Below are positions 7,768-15,053 of a DNA stretch of 64,000 nt, in pieces. How positions within the stretch are numbered: position 1 is the stretch's first letter; the number at the start of each line of letters is the position of its first letter. Made by a program: the position numbers and the translations under genes. The notes below the pieces were generated by a model. It did no database searches, was not told where the DNA came from, and worked only from the letters and a program-made list of their open reading frames with translations. The stretch is from a virus, in the IMG/VR virus record IMGVR_UViG_3300036939_000034, positions 1-64,000 of that record; one strand, given 5' to 3'.

Positions 7768-8724
7768 ATGGTAGCACAAATGAACGGAATTGAAGTTGTT
7801 ATCAAATTTGAGAGACTAGTTGTTGATTCGCGACTAATCGCACAAAGGCTTGACATTCAGCATAAAAACTTTTTGGTAAACATAGAGCAGTACGAAGAAG
7901 AGGCTGTTGTAGAAGGGTTTTTACCACTCGCGTTTGAAACGCGCCTGGTAAAACGCCCACAGGGAGGGAGTTACGAGGAGCGATGGGCTTGGCTGGATGA
8001 AGAGTGGGCTAACTATGCGATGACCCTTTCTCGCAATACGCCAGAAGTCAGAGCGGCTAAACGAGGATTAATTAAAGCTTTCTCTACTGCAAAGCAAAAA
8101 CTGGCACAAAAGCAACCGCAGGTCGAATTATTGGTTCAGCAACCAGAACCGCTCAACGCAGACATCGAACAACTAGCGGACGAGGTGGTCAAGATTATTT
8201 TTGAAATGATTTGGAAATCTGCGGACTGCATAACCAACGTCAAAGTAAAAACCGCCAGAGAACAGAAGAAACTAAAGAAGGAGTTCGAGAAGGGGATCGA
8301 CCGCAATTTTCTGTTCTCGATAGCGACGGAAGCTATTGGCGACGTAGGTCACAACGCCGAACACCAGCACAAGGAAGTTATCAAACAGATTCGGTTGAGA
8401 GTCGCTCCCTACAAAGAGTACTTCGTCTCCAAGCTTCTGGAATGGCAGGAATTGCAAGCGCTTTCGCAACCCACACAGCCGCTACTGCCGCCCACCGTCG
8501 TCGTCCTTCGACCCAAGGATGTTCGCAAAAAGATTGAAGAGTTCCTCGATAGGTTGCAGAGCATGACCCCGGAAGAACAACGGGCTTTGTTCCTCACCGT
8601 CCCTAATCTTACTCAGAAAGAGAAAAGCTCAGGTCGCTTCAGTAGCCGGATAATTGCCAGATACCTTGAGCTGGCACCCGGACAAGATCGGCTGGTGGCG
8701 GCGATCATGAGCGAAAGGAATTGA
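7768..8724 (+). CDS. Rha/antirepressor-like phage regulator with ParB-type HTH tail
   Basis: ATG 7768 is preferred (CAGGAAGA just upstream); the longer frame starts inside a hairpin. The product has 318 residues. The first 90 resemble Rha-family phage antirepressors: VVDSRLIAQRLDIQHKNFLVNIEQY, then an F-x-x-RLVKR...WAWLDEEWANYAMTLSRNT segment. The last 70 residues (VRKKIEEFLDRL...SGRFSSRIIARYL...GQDRLVAAIM) match the region after the ParB domain in 26419..28620 almost residue for residue. That block looks like a DNA-binding HTH. The protein probably controls lysogeny or early genes. Confidence 0.6.
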   Translation: MVAQMNGIEVVIKFERLVVDSRLIAQRLDIQHKNFLVNIEQYEEEAVVEGFLPLAFETRLVKRPQGGSYEERWAWLDEEWANYAMTLSRNTPEVRAAKRGLIKAFSTAKQKLAQKQPQVELLVQQPEPLNADIEQLADEVVKIIFEMIWKSADCITNVKVKTAREQKKLKKEFEKGIDRNFLFSIATEAIGDVGHNAEHQHKEVIKQIRLRVAPYKEYFVSKLLEWQELQALSQPTQPLLPPTVVVLRPKDVRKKIEEFLDRLQSMTPEEQRALFLTVPNLTQKEKSSGRFSSRIIARYLELAPGQDRLVAAIMSERN

Positions 8725-8814
8725 TAAACAAGGGCTTGAGAGTGCGGAACAAAACACCTGGAAGACCCCGCTTCCAGCCATCCGTATAATCGAGACAACC
8801 TTCTGGAGGAATCA

Positions 8815-9003
8815 ATGACAAACAAAGAACATCGGTTTTTCCATTACGACCTTGACACAGGCAAATCAACCCCTGTTGAGCCTGTAAGGGTGGGCAACGT
8901 CGAATTTCTAGTACCTGTTCAAATTAAAGAGGATTCAGACGATGAAAACGACACAGATCGAAACGACTCAGGTGAAGCTGACCAACAACGGCGAGACTCC
9001 TGA
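8815..9003 (+). CDS. small acidic protein upstream of csx3
   Basis: The protein has 62 residues, with a very strong GGAGGAATCA-ATG start. The N-terminal half is ordered-looking; the C-terminal 25 residues are almost all Asp, Glu, Asn and Arg. No family is recognised. The csx3-like gene begins inside its last 62 bases in another frame, so the two are coupled. Confidence 0.5.
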   Translation: MTNKEHRFFHYDLDTGKSTPVEPVRVGNVEFLVPVQIKEDSDDENDTDRNDSGEADQQRRDS

Positions 9004-9289
9004 CTTTACCGTTGTAGCCGTAGAGCTTTTGGTTGACTCCGTTACTCCCGACTGCCTCAAGGAACTCAAGAACACCGACTTATTGAGCCTTGTTGATACA
9101 ACAAAAGGGGTAGTTATCGACAACGCTAGACCAACCTGGCTTGCGGGCTTCCTAGCCCACGAATTCCATGCAACAGCCTGGGTTGCCGTTAATGACCCTC
9201 GACTAGGCGCAGTTGTAATCGAGTCTCATTCCCCATCACGTCAGGTTTCTCAGGTTCTCGACTGGAAATCTGAACTATACATCTGTTAG
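8942..9289 (+). CDS. csx3: Csx3/Crn3-family ring nuclease homologue
   Basis: The protein has 115 residues, the usual size of the stand-alone Csx3 domain. The diagnostic block is RPTWLAGFLAHEFHATAW (63-80), then VAVNDPRLGAVVIESHSP (81-98). H76, D85 and R87 reproduce the spacing of the H60-D69-R71 catalytic set described for archaeal Csx3 (Crn3), which degrades cyclic tetra-adenylate, the second messenger of type III CRISPR systems. No cas gene or CRISPR array is in the window, and the gene lies among phage genes with a terminator after it. Anti-CRISPR function is therefore a reasonable inference. Family membership is from sequence; activity is untested. Confidence 0.8.
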   Translation: MKTTQIETTQVKLTNNGETPDFTVVAVELLVDSVTPDCLKELKNTDLLSLVDTTKGVVIDNARPTWLAGFLAHEFHATAWVAVNDPRLGAVVIESHSPSRQVSQVLDWKSELYIC

Positions 9290-9316
9290 GTTAATTCCCA
9301 AGTATTCATGTCAACC

Positions 9317-9343
9317 CCCCCAGCCGCAAAGCTGGGGGTTTAT
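9317..9343 (+). terminator. intrinsic terminator
   Basis: CCCCCAGC-CGCAAA-GCTGGGGG is followed by TTTATT, 28 bases after the csx3-like stop. Confidence 0.7.
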
Positions 9344-9379
9344 TACGTCAACTTTCTTGAGATCCAAAAGCATCGCTCA

Positions 9380-9625
9380 ATGACCTGCACCCACAACTGG
9401 CAACCCCTCTACACCAAACCAACTGCGCGAAGTTTTCTGGAAATCTGGGATTCCCTCAACTTGAGCAGTTGGCAGCAGTGCGATGCCTGCCAGCAACTTG
9501 GACGCATCCAAGCGAGCGGTAAGGTGAGGCTTGAGCCAGCGAAGTCGCGAGATCGACGGCTGGCTGATGTCCAAAAATGGAATGACACCATTCGGGTGTA
9601 CCGCCAAAACCTAGAACGCCTGTGA
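9380..9625 (+). CDS. small Cys/His protein
   Basis: The longest frame starts inside the terminator, so ATG 9380 (MTCTHNWQPLY) is used, giving 81 residues. CTHNW...CDACQQLG suggests a single zinc site of the CxH...CxxC type. The C-terminus is basic. It converges with the leftward gene 9611..10192, overlapping by 15 bases. No clear ribosome site is seen and function is unknown. Confidence 0.4.
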   Translation: MTCTHNWQPLYTKPTARSFLEIWDSLNLSSWQQCDACQQLGRIQASGKVRLEPAKSRDRRLADVQKWNDTIRVYRQNLERL

Positions 9626-10192
9626 ATGACTGGCATTGCCTCCCCCCAGCACTACTGCTCGACACTGCCCGTCTGGGTCTAGCGGAGCGTCTACGGCATA
9701 TTTACCACCTAACACAGCACTGCCTGGTTCGGGTGATGCGCCTGGGTACAGAAAGCGAAGTTCATCCTTAGCAAACTGGCAGTGTTTTATGAGGTATCGG
9801 CAATGTCGCTTGACGTAACTTTCCTTGCCTACAGTTTCGGCTTTTAGCGCTGGAAATGTCCCTGCTTCAAACACAGCACAAATATCTTCTATATCCCATA
9901 TTATTTCCTTTAAATAACCAAGAAAGTCTTCCTCAGAAAGCCTCCTTTTCCTCTCCAACTCAGCCTGTTCTTTCTGTTGACGCCGACGCTCTAGATAAGC
10001 TTTCTGCTTCTGTGTTAGCGGGCGCTTATCTGGGCAGACAGAAGGGTCATATAAGTAGCAATCATAGTCCGGTGTCCGAATCACACCGACAGGCTCCCCC
10101 GGTCTTTTGCCTAACTGGGAGAGCTGCTTTCTGGTTTTGAGGTGTTCGGGAGGTTCGTTTTCACCGAACCCCCACCAGCTGTACTCCTGCAT
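9611..10192 (-). CDS. hypothetical protein with basic coiled coil
   Basis: The start at 10192 (MQEYSWWGFGE) is preferred; an upstream GTG at 10225 reads through a HIP1 site. The product has 193 residues. Residues about 70-95 are a highly charged helix (KAYLERRRQQKEQAELERKRR). The C-terminal part has two Cys/His clusters (RHCRYLIKHC). No family is recognised. Confidence 0.5.
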   Translation of the reverse strand: MQEYSWWGFGENEPPEHLKTRKQLSQLGKRPGEPVGVIRTPDYDCYLYDPSVCPDKRPLTQKQKAYLERRRQQKEQAELERKRRLSEEDFLGYLKEIIWDIEDICAVFEAGTFPALKAETVGKESYVKRHCRYLIKHCQFAKDELRFLYPGASPEPGSAVLGGKYAVDAPLDPDGQCRAVVLGGGNASHSQAF

Positions 10193-10260
10193 AAAAGCTT
10201 GGCTAAGAGCGATCGCAAAAACCACTTACACCTTAGAGCAGGATAAGCGATCACGTAACT

Positions 10261-10614
10261 TCAGTTGGGTAAAACCCAGTATTTACCCGTCTGGCTATAG
10301 GTCGCTTGGTTGTCGAACATCACGTAAGGAGCTACAGACAAAACCGTCAAGCTCTGTACGTCCCAACCCTTAAGGGTCTTCTCGCACAACCAAACCCTCT
10401 GCCCTTGTTTGAGCTTGTAACCCGCTACTTGGACAGCTCCTTGAGGAGGCTGGGGCTTTTGGGTTTTCTTCCTTCTGGTCTGACTGGCTTTGAAGGCACC
10501 AGCTTTCTTAGGATCGACACTTCCAGTACCAGAACACAAGAAACAAAATCCAGAATCCAGTGAACTGTGCTTTTGGATGTATTGAGTACCTTTACATTTT
10601 GGGCAAGTAATCAT
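10261..10614 (-). CDS. zinc-ribbon protein
   Basis: The protein has 117 residues. CPKCKGT (4-10) and CFLCSGTGS form a DnaJ-like zinc ribbon of two CxxCxG knuckles. After a basic linker comes a small beta domain (VAGYKLKQGQRVWLCEK...). It probably binds nucleic acid or a protein partner. Its ATG overlaps the stop of the upstream regulator as ATGA. Confidence 0.55.
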   Translation of the reverse strand: MITCPKCKGTQYIQKHSSLDSGFCFLCSGTGSVDPKKAGAFKASQTRRKKTQKPQPPQGAVQVAGYKLKQGQRVWLCEKTLKGWDVQSLTVLSVAPYVMFDNQATYSQTGKYWVLPN

Positions 10615-10865
10615 ACGCTCTCCTCTTCAACCTTCATCAGCTCCTCTAGCGTCACCTCTCTCCCAGCCCAGACGGAAACAATGCGCTGGAGCTTAATCAC
10701 ATGAACAAAAATCCCACGATCAAGACGCCCGTCTAGCGCTAGGCGCAGAGTGTTCCGCCCCACCTCGTTCGGCGTCCCCCGCAGCTGTTCATAGACAGAA
10801 TTAACCGATCGCGCCTCACCCCCCTCCTTGGGCCAGTACTCACTGATATCCAGGCGAACTCGCAT
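10611..10865 (-). CDS. XRE/Cro-like regulator
   Basis: The start at 10865 (MRVRLDISEYW) is more likely than 10895. The 84-residue product shows a helix-turn-helix pattern in the last 55 residues (NTLRLALDGRLDRGIFVHVIKLQRIVSVW, then REVTLEELM), as in small XRE proteins. It is transcribed divergently from the 11089 operon across a region with a palindrome and a promoter-like site, so it may control that operon. Confidence 0.5.
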   Translation of the reverse strand: MRVRLDISEYWPKEGGEARSVNSVYEQLRGTPNEVGRNTLRLALDGRLDRGIFVHVIKLQRIVSVWAGREVTLEELMKVEEESV

Positions 10866-10949
10866 TGACCTTCTCCCTTCCTTGACTGCTAACACATTGT
10901 CTCTCCAATTCCTGACACATCAGCATATTGATAGTCAAAATACTAACAC

Positions 10950-10979
10950 TTGACAGTTGAAAGTCAACTTGCAATGATA
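10950..10979 (+). promoter_or_regulatory. promoter with overlapping palindromic operator
   Basis: TTGACA (10950-10955) is a consensus -35 hexamer; AATGAT begins 17 bases later as a weak -10. The palindrome AGTTGA-AAG-TCAACT (10955-10969) overlaps the -35 and spacer. It is a plausible site for the neighbouring XRE-like protein to control rightward transcription toward 11089. Confidence 0.45.
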
Positions 10980-11011
10980 GAGAAGTTAGCCCACGCAACG
11001 GGCAAACACTA

Positions 11012-11064
11012 GGGAACTAGAGCTGCAAACTCCTTACCCAGGTAACACAGCTCTAGCCCTTCCC
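11012..11064 (+). promoter_or_regulatory. long leader hairpin
   Basis: CTAGAGCTG (11017-11025) pairs perfectly with CAGCTCTAG (11048-11056). GGGAA (11012-11016) extends the stem with TTCCC (11060-11064) after a three-base bulge. The 22-base loop contains TTACC-CA-GGTAA. It lies in the 5' leader of 11089..11271 and has no U-run, so it is a regulatory or stability element rather than a simple terminator. Confidence 0.45.
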
Positions 11065-11088
11065 CTATACACAAGAGGTAATTCAATC

Positions 11089-11271
11089 ATGGCTCAGGAC
11101 AGACCAAAAGGCGCAATTGATCGCCAAATCGAGGAAAGCTTAGGGCGATACCAGCAGCTAATTGAGGACAGGCAGCAGATTAGCAACCAAGTGCAACAGT
11201 CGGTAGACGAATCCAGGCAAATCACTGAACTCCTGAAACAGTCAACAGACGAATCAAAGGGGACACGCTAA
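11089..11271 (+). CDS. small coiled-coil protein
   Basis: The protein has 60 residues, Gln/Glu/Ser-rich, with heptad-like helices throughout (IEESLGRYQQLIEDRQQISN). AGAGG precedes the ATG. Its stop overlaps the next ATG as TAATG. Function unknown. Confidence 0.5.
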   Translation: MAQDRPKGAIDRQIEESLGRYQQLIEDRQQISNQVQQSVDESRQITELLKQSTDESKGTR

Positions 11272-11516
11272 TGCAATACGACATCCCAACAGACATCGCC
11301 CAGTCGGACAGGTTAAGAGCAGCACTGCAACGGCAGAACCAAGCTGCCGAGTGCGATAAGAAAGACCAGTCACCCCCACCCGGTTGTGGACGCAGGCAGG
11401 CAGCAGGCATAGCCCTCCAGTTACATTTGCTGGAACGCGCAGAAACAAGTCCATTCGTTAAGGCGAGATTGAAGGAAGCGATCGCCTCTCTAGGAGAAAT
11501 CCTCACACTCAACTAA
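11271..11516 (+). CDS. hypothetical protein
   Basis: The protein has 81 residues and is helical at both ends, with a central Cys-containing, Pro-rich loop (CDKKDQSPPPGCGRRQ). It is coupled to the preceding coiled-coil gene and may act with it. A 10-bp hairpin follows. Confidence 0.5.
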   Translation: MQYDIPTDIAQSDRLRAALQRQNQAAECDKKDQSPPPGCGRRQAAGIALQLHLLERAETSPFVKARLKEAIASLGEILTLN

Positions 11517-11526
11517 CAAACAACCC

Positions 11527-11567
11527 AGACCTCAGCTTCAGATGACTACCATCTAAGGCTGAGGTCT
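11527..11567 (+). other. two-part hairpin between genes
   Basis: AGACCTCAGC (11527-11536) pairs with GCTGAGGTCT (11558-11567), and an inner AGATG/CATCT pair continues the stem. It is followed by AAAAATTT rather than a clean U-run. It may terminate or protect the 11089-11516 transcript, or structure the leader of the ATPase gene. Confidence 0.45.
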
Positions 11568-11614
11568 AAAAATTTGGTTCACAGATATTTCGACTCAAGC
11601 TTAAGGAGAAACCG

Positions 11615-12499
11615 ATGTTTCAGAAAGCCACCAAAGAGAACGTCTACCTCAAAATCGCCCTCGTTGGCAGTCCTGGCGCAGGTAAGACTTACTCTGCTCT
11701 TGCCATAGCGGCTCAGTTCACAGACAAGATTGCCGTTATTGATACAGAGCGCGGCAGCTCCCGACTGTACGCCGACCAGTTCAGCTTCGATATGTGCGAA
11801 CTGACAAACCACCAGCCAATCAAATATGTAGAGGCAATCAATGCCGCAATCGGCGCTGGATACCAAGCCATCATCATCGATAGCCTCTCTCACGCCTGGT
11901 TCGCTGAACTGGAGATGATTCAGGGGAAAAACACGTTCACGGCATGGGCGAAAGTCCGACCACAAGAGCGGACGCTGATTGAAACCATCATTTCTGCCAA
12001 GGCTCACGTTATCGTAACCATGAGGGAGAAGACCGAGTGGGACACCTCCCAAACTGACGAGTACGGGAAAATGAAGCCCGTGAAGGTCGGCATGAAAGCT
12101 GTCCAGTCATCAGGTATTGAGTACGAGTTCGACATCGTGGGACGGCTCAATCAAGAGCACGTCCTAGCAATCACCAAAACGAGATGCCCTGCGATCGCTA
12201 ACCATGCATTCATTCATCCTGGTCGGCAGCTAGCAACTGAATTAAAGGTGTGGCTAGGGCTGGAAAAACCAGCTCAAGCACCCAGCTTAATTCCCACCCT
12301 TCCAGATATCACCCCATCTGAAGCTAATGAGCGGATTATGAGGGAGCTTAAGCGCATCGGTTGGTCAACATCTGATGCTCAGATGTACTTGAAAAAGGTG
12401 TATAACAAAAGCTCTCGATCGCTGCTGGATGACGACCAGTTACTAAGCTTCCTGACTCATTTGCAGAGCCTTCCCAGCCACACAGGCTCAATAAACTAA
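11615..12499 (+). CDS. RecA-like phage ATPase, Sak4 type (AAA_24)
   Basis: The protein has 294 residues. Walker A is GSPGAGKT (18-25); IDTERGSSR (about 42-50) and a Walker B-like QAIIIDSLSH (about 87-96) follow. This is the layout of the short RecA-core phage proteins called Sak4/AAA_24, which support single-strand annealing recombination. The tail after residue 210 is Pro-rich and then helical. A strong terminator follows at 12525. The gene is expressed alone after two structured leader elements. Confidence 0.7.
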   Translation: MFQKATKENVYLKIALVGSPGAGKTYSALAIAAQFTDKIAVIDTERGSSRLYADQFSFDMCELTNHQPIKYVEAINAAIGAGYQAIIIDSLSHAWFAELEMIQGKNTFTAWAKVRPQERTLIETIISAKAHVIVTMREKTEWDTSQTDEYGKMKPVKVGMKAVQSSGIEYEFDIVGRLNQEHVLAITKTRCPAIANHAFIHPGRQLATELKVWLGLEKPAQAPSLIPTLPDITPSEANERIMRELKRIGWSTSDAQMYLKKVYNKSSRSLLDDDQLLSFLTHLQSLPSHTGSIN

Positions 12500-12524
12500 C
12501 CGAGGCTTTCATCCCTAAACGAAT

Positions 12525-12557
12525 AACCCCCAGCCAGAAGCTAGGGGGTTTATTTTT
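12525..12557 (+). terminator. intrinsic terminator
   Basis: AACCCCCAGC pairs with GCT(A)GGGGGTT around CAGAA and is followed by TATTTTT. It separates the ATPase gene from the convergent gene 12582..13418. Confidence 0.65.
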
Positions 12558-12581
12558 GCTAATCTTCACGGGAAGGCTGAT

Positions 12582-13418
12582 CTACAGAGGGAGAGGAAAC
12601 TCCTGAATCCTTAAGTCCTCCGGAAACTCATCAATGTCCCCACCCTTGCTATTGGAAAGGTGGAAGTGCGGGAAATGGTCAGGATAGTCTGATTCTGAAA
12701 AGACGGGCTTACTACCCAGTTGCTTCACGAACACGGCCGGTCCATTCGCTGCACTTCGGCACTGACGGACGAGCGATCGCATCCAGTCCACCTGACAAGG
12801 TCGCGCCCCCTTGCCCGACTCACCACCAATAATTGCCCAGCTCAAATGGTTGACGTAATCACCCAAGCAGACTTCTTCTAGTAGTGGCTCACAGGAGACA
12901 AATAACACAAAGGTAGGTATTTGAGTCAGGTACGGCAAGCGCTCATTCACTACTCGCTGGTTCTCCACTGTGCAGCCCATCCAGAAGTTACTAGGCAGCA
13001 AATCCCGCCCACGAGCATTTAGCCAGTCAGCGCAGGCTTGCAGCATAATATCGGGGCGCTTGGTGAGGAACTGGAATATCAACTTCGAGTTGAACGCCGC
13101 ATCAAACATCTCGAAGTGCCAATCACGAGGCACCCAATCACCAAAAATATCGGTCATGCTGCCGACAAATACCCTCTTCGTCTCCCTAACCCTCGTCCAC
13201 CGAGCTAACTCTTTGCGGTCTAATTCCAGCTTCGGAGCTTCCCCAGCGTATTTGAGGTGTGAGGCAAAGCTGAAGTAACTATTGTTGTTGATTGCTTCGG
13301 CGTAACAGTTGGCACAGCCTTCAGAAATCTTCTGGCACCAGTGCCCGCCTAGTGTGCCATCTTCCTTAAGGACGCGGACGGGGTTAGAAGTAGCCTTGAT
13401 CCATTGAATTTTACTCAA
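12582..13418 (-). CDS. phage Gp37/Gp68-family (DUF5131) protein
   Basis: The protein has 278 residues. The N-terminus has IQWIKATSNPV, then HWCQKISEGCANCYAEA (C-x6-C-x2-C), FVGSMTDIFGDWVP, QFLTKRPDIM, a WMGCTVENQ block and WAIIGGESGKGARP. These are all hallmarks of the Gp37/Gp68 family common in phages and mobile elements. The three cysteines suggest a metal or iron-sulphur site. The family has no firmly established activity that I can rely on. It heads a short leftward group with the next gene by ATGA overlap. Confidence 0.75.
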   Translation of the reverse strand: MSKIQWIKATSNPVRVLKEDGTLGGHWCQKISEGCANCYAEAINNNSYFSFASHLKYAGEAPKLELDRKELARWTRVRETKRVFVGSMTDIFGDWVPRDWHFEMFDAAFNSKLIFQFLTKRPDIMLQACADWLNARGRDLLPSNFWMGCTVENQRVVNERLPYLTQIPTFVLFVSCEPLLEEVCLGDYVNHLSWAIIGGESGKGARPCQVDWMRSLVRQCRSAANGPAVFVKQLGSKPVFSESDYPDHFPHFHLSNSKGGDIDEFPEDLRIQEFPLPL

Positions 13419-13735
13419 AACGACACCTCCGTATTTCGTTTTTGCTGCAATATCGCCTCTGCAAATAGAACCCCGCTCAAGAAGTCTCTTAGTTGAAAAC
13501 CCAGCAATTCAAGGTAGGCTTTCTTGCTATTGGATAGCTGGAAGATAATTCTGTAAACACAGTCTTCCTCAGGGTTTTCGCCCTGAAAAGTACCAACATC
13601 GACAGCGGAACAGCTGATGATCAGGTTATGAGCAATTGCTTTCTCTATCAGCTCAGGAATTGAATCACATAACTTAAGTCCTGGTAGGTCTTCTTCTAAC
13701 TTGGTAGAACCAGGAAACTGAACAATCTTGCCCAT
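13415..13735 (-). CDS. hypothetical protein
   Basis: The protein has 106 residues and starts MGKIVQFPGS, a style seen in small phage proteins. The core alternates strands and helices, and no motif is recognised. Its stop overlaps the ATG of the Gp37/Gp68-family gene, which suggests the two act together. Confidence 0.5.
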   Translation of the reverse strand: MGKIVQFPGSTKLEEDLPGLKLCDSIPELIEKAIAHNLIISCSAVDVGTFQGENPEEDCVYRIIFQLSNSKKAYLELLGFQLRDFLSGVLFAEAILQQKRNTEVSF

Positions 13736-13853
13736 TACAATACCTCTACTTTCGTGACTGAATTGGGGAAACTTCGGGCAGTGACTACCCGAAGTTAGGT
13801 TGATGAGTATGAGTGGAGTCTCGTGGTTGAGGAAGCGATCGCACTTGTAGAAA

Positions 13854-14201
13854 TTAATCGCTCAAGAAGTCGCTAATCTCACCATCAAGAGAAACGACTT
13901 TCTCTTTAAGGTCTTCGTCCAGTTCCTCACTCCCCAAGCCAATCAAGATGTCCTGGGCTTTTTCTAGGTAACCTACAGCCTGACGAAGACTACGTTTCAG
14001 GCTAGAAACATTCTCCTCCAAACGCTTTAGCCGATACTCGGTGGAGCGCTCCTCAACTGCCTTCAAGATACAATCAACAATCTCGCCGATCTCAGCGTAA
14101 TTGTCGCGCGAAAGTGGCGAATTCGCCGTAACCTCGAAGTAGTTAGCAAGCAGGCATTTAGCGCGTTCTTCTGTTGAGCGATAGCTGTTGTATGGGTTCA
14201 T
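13854..14201 (-). CDS. coiled-coil hypothetical protein
   Basis: The protein has 115 residues. Residues 50-95 (YRLKRLEENVSSLKRSLRQA and following) are a long heptad-patterned helix, and the ends are acidic. No family is recognised. It lies two bases after the broken gene 14204..14410 in the same leftward group. Confidence 0.5.
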   Translation of the reverse strand: MNPYNSYRSTEERAKCLLANYFEVTANSPLSRDNYAEIGEIVDCILKAVEERSTEYRLKRLEENVSSLKRSLRQAVGYLEKAQDILIGLGSEELDEDLKEKVVSLDGEISDFLSD

Positions 14202-14203
14202 AG

Positions 14204-14410
14204 TTAATACGGTAATAGCTCGTCGTGAAGGCGATTAAGCGCACTTTTTGCATAGTGCTGGAGATCTGCCAAATCCCTCAGCAACTCTGCGTCTTCTTCT
14301 GGATCTAACTCCTAGAATTGAACAACATTTTCAATCCGTTACTCAATAAGAGTCAGCTGGTTTCGCAGTTCCAACAGCTCGATAATTCGAGGGCTATCTA
14401 TTGTTACCAC
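14204..14410 (-). pseudogene. 69-codon helical gene with in-frame TAA and TAG
   Basis: From GTG 14410 a single frame runs to TAA 14204, broken only by TAA at codon 24 (14341-14339) and TAG at codon 33 (14314-14312). Between and around the stops it reads as one charged helical protein (RIIELLELRNQLTLIE, RIENVVQF, ELDPEEDAELLRDLADLQHY). Glutamine at both stops (CAA to TAA, CAG to TAG) would restore a smooth coiled coil. It fits exactly between its neighbours, so it was once, or still is, a coding gene. Confidence 0.6.
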
Positions 14411-14882
14411 AGGAGCCTCCGACTGCGTCTTGAACAGCCTTGGCGTGATAGCAGCTGCGCCCGTACCGCCCTGCTTTACAACTACATCGGCTGTAGTTGG
14501 GGGAGTGCATCAGTAGGTAAGGGTTACCCGTTTCCCCAATGACCTGCCAAACAGAGTGGAAACCTTTGGTATCTAGGAGGGTAACTGCCTGAACTTGGCG
14601 ACTACCCTTTCCATCTGCGCGAATCGCGCATATGGACTGTTCCTCGATGTACTGATCTAGTTCCGCCTGCGCCTCAACCTGGATCGCTTCGCCCTTGATC
14701 TCCTCAACCAGCTGGCGGAAGTAGTCTTTTCCCAAGCTGTAAAGAGCATAGGGGGTAACTACAACCACCGTCTCATCCCAGGCTTGTAGCCCCTTGATTT
14801 GGCCAGGGGTAATCTCTGCGCCAAACACCTTGAACATTATTTGGCTGATAATCTCGTTCTCTCGATCTGTAGTGGGTATCAT
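14394..14882 (-). CDS. SWIM zinc-finger protein
   Basis: ATG 14882 is chosen because AGAGGT precedes it. The product has 162 residues. The C-terminus has CSCKAGRYGRSCYHAKAV, a SWIM-type CxCxnCxH zinc finger known to mediate DNA or protein contacts. The body is alpha/beta with no enzymatic motif. It lies opposite the XRE gene at 15054 across an operator-rich gap and may belong to the regulatory module. Confidence 0.6.
   Translation of the reverse strand: MIPTTDRENEIISQIMFKVFGAEITPGQIKGLQAWDETVVVVTPYALYSLGKDYFRQLVEEIKGEAIQVEAQAELDQYIEEQSICAIRADGKGSRQVQAVTLLDTKGFHSVWQVIGETGNPYLLMHSPNYSRCSCKAGRYGRSCYHAKAVQDAVGGSCGNNR
14616..14630. repeat. TGCGCGAATCGCGCA palindrome, copy 1
   Basis: This perfect 15-base palindrome (single central base) lies inside the SWIM gene. 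Related copies lie at 21226, 27477, 41588 and 55390. Confidence 0.5.
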
Positions 14883-14963
14883 TGATTTACCTCTTTTGGG
14901 GAAGAAGCGATCGCTCAGGAGTTTGTCAGGCATCAGGGCGATCGCTTTCTCTGTACTTACTAA

Positions 14964-15011
14964 TGTACACTATTAGCTCGTAGTGTGTAAACCATCAACT
15001 AGTAGTGTACA
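14964..15011. promoter_or_regulatory. triplicated operator half-sites
   Basis: TGTACACTA (14964-14972), TAGTGTGTA (14981-14989) and TAGTGTACA (15003-15011) are related, the last being the exact reverse complement of the first. They fill the gap between the divergent SWIM gene and the XRE gene and probably bind the XRE product. Confidence 0.5.
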
Positions 15012-15053
15012 GTAAAACTATTAATTGACGGTTTACTCTATGGAGGTAACTGT

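Noticed and set aside
8211-8537. 108-codon frame inside the Rha-like gene
   Set aside because: Arg/Ser-rich shadow in another frame of a well-supported gene.
9308-9379. Upstream start for the Cys/His gene
   Set aside because: It would begin inside the csx3 terminator; ATG 9380 is used instead.
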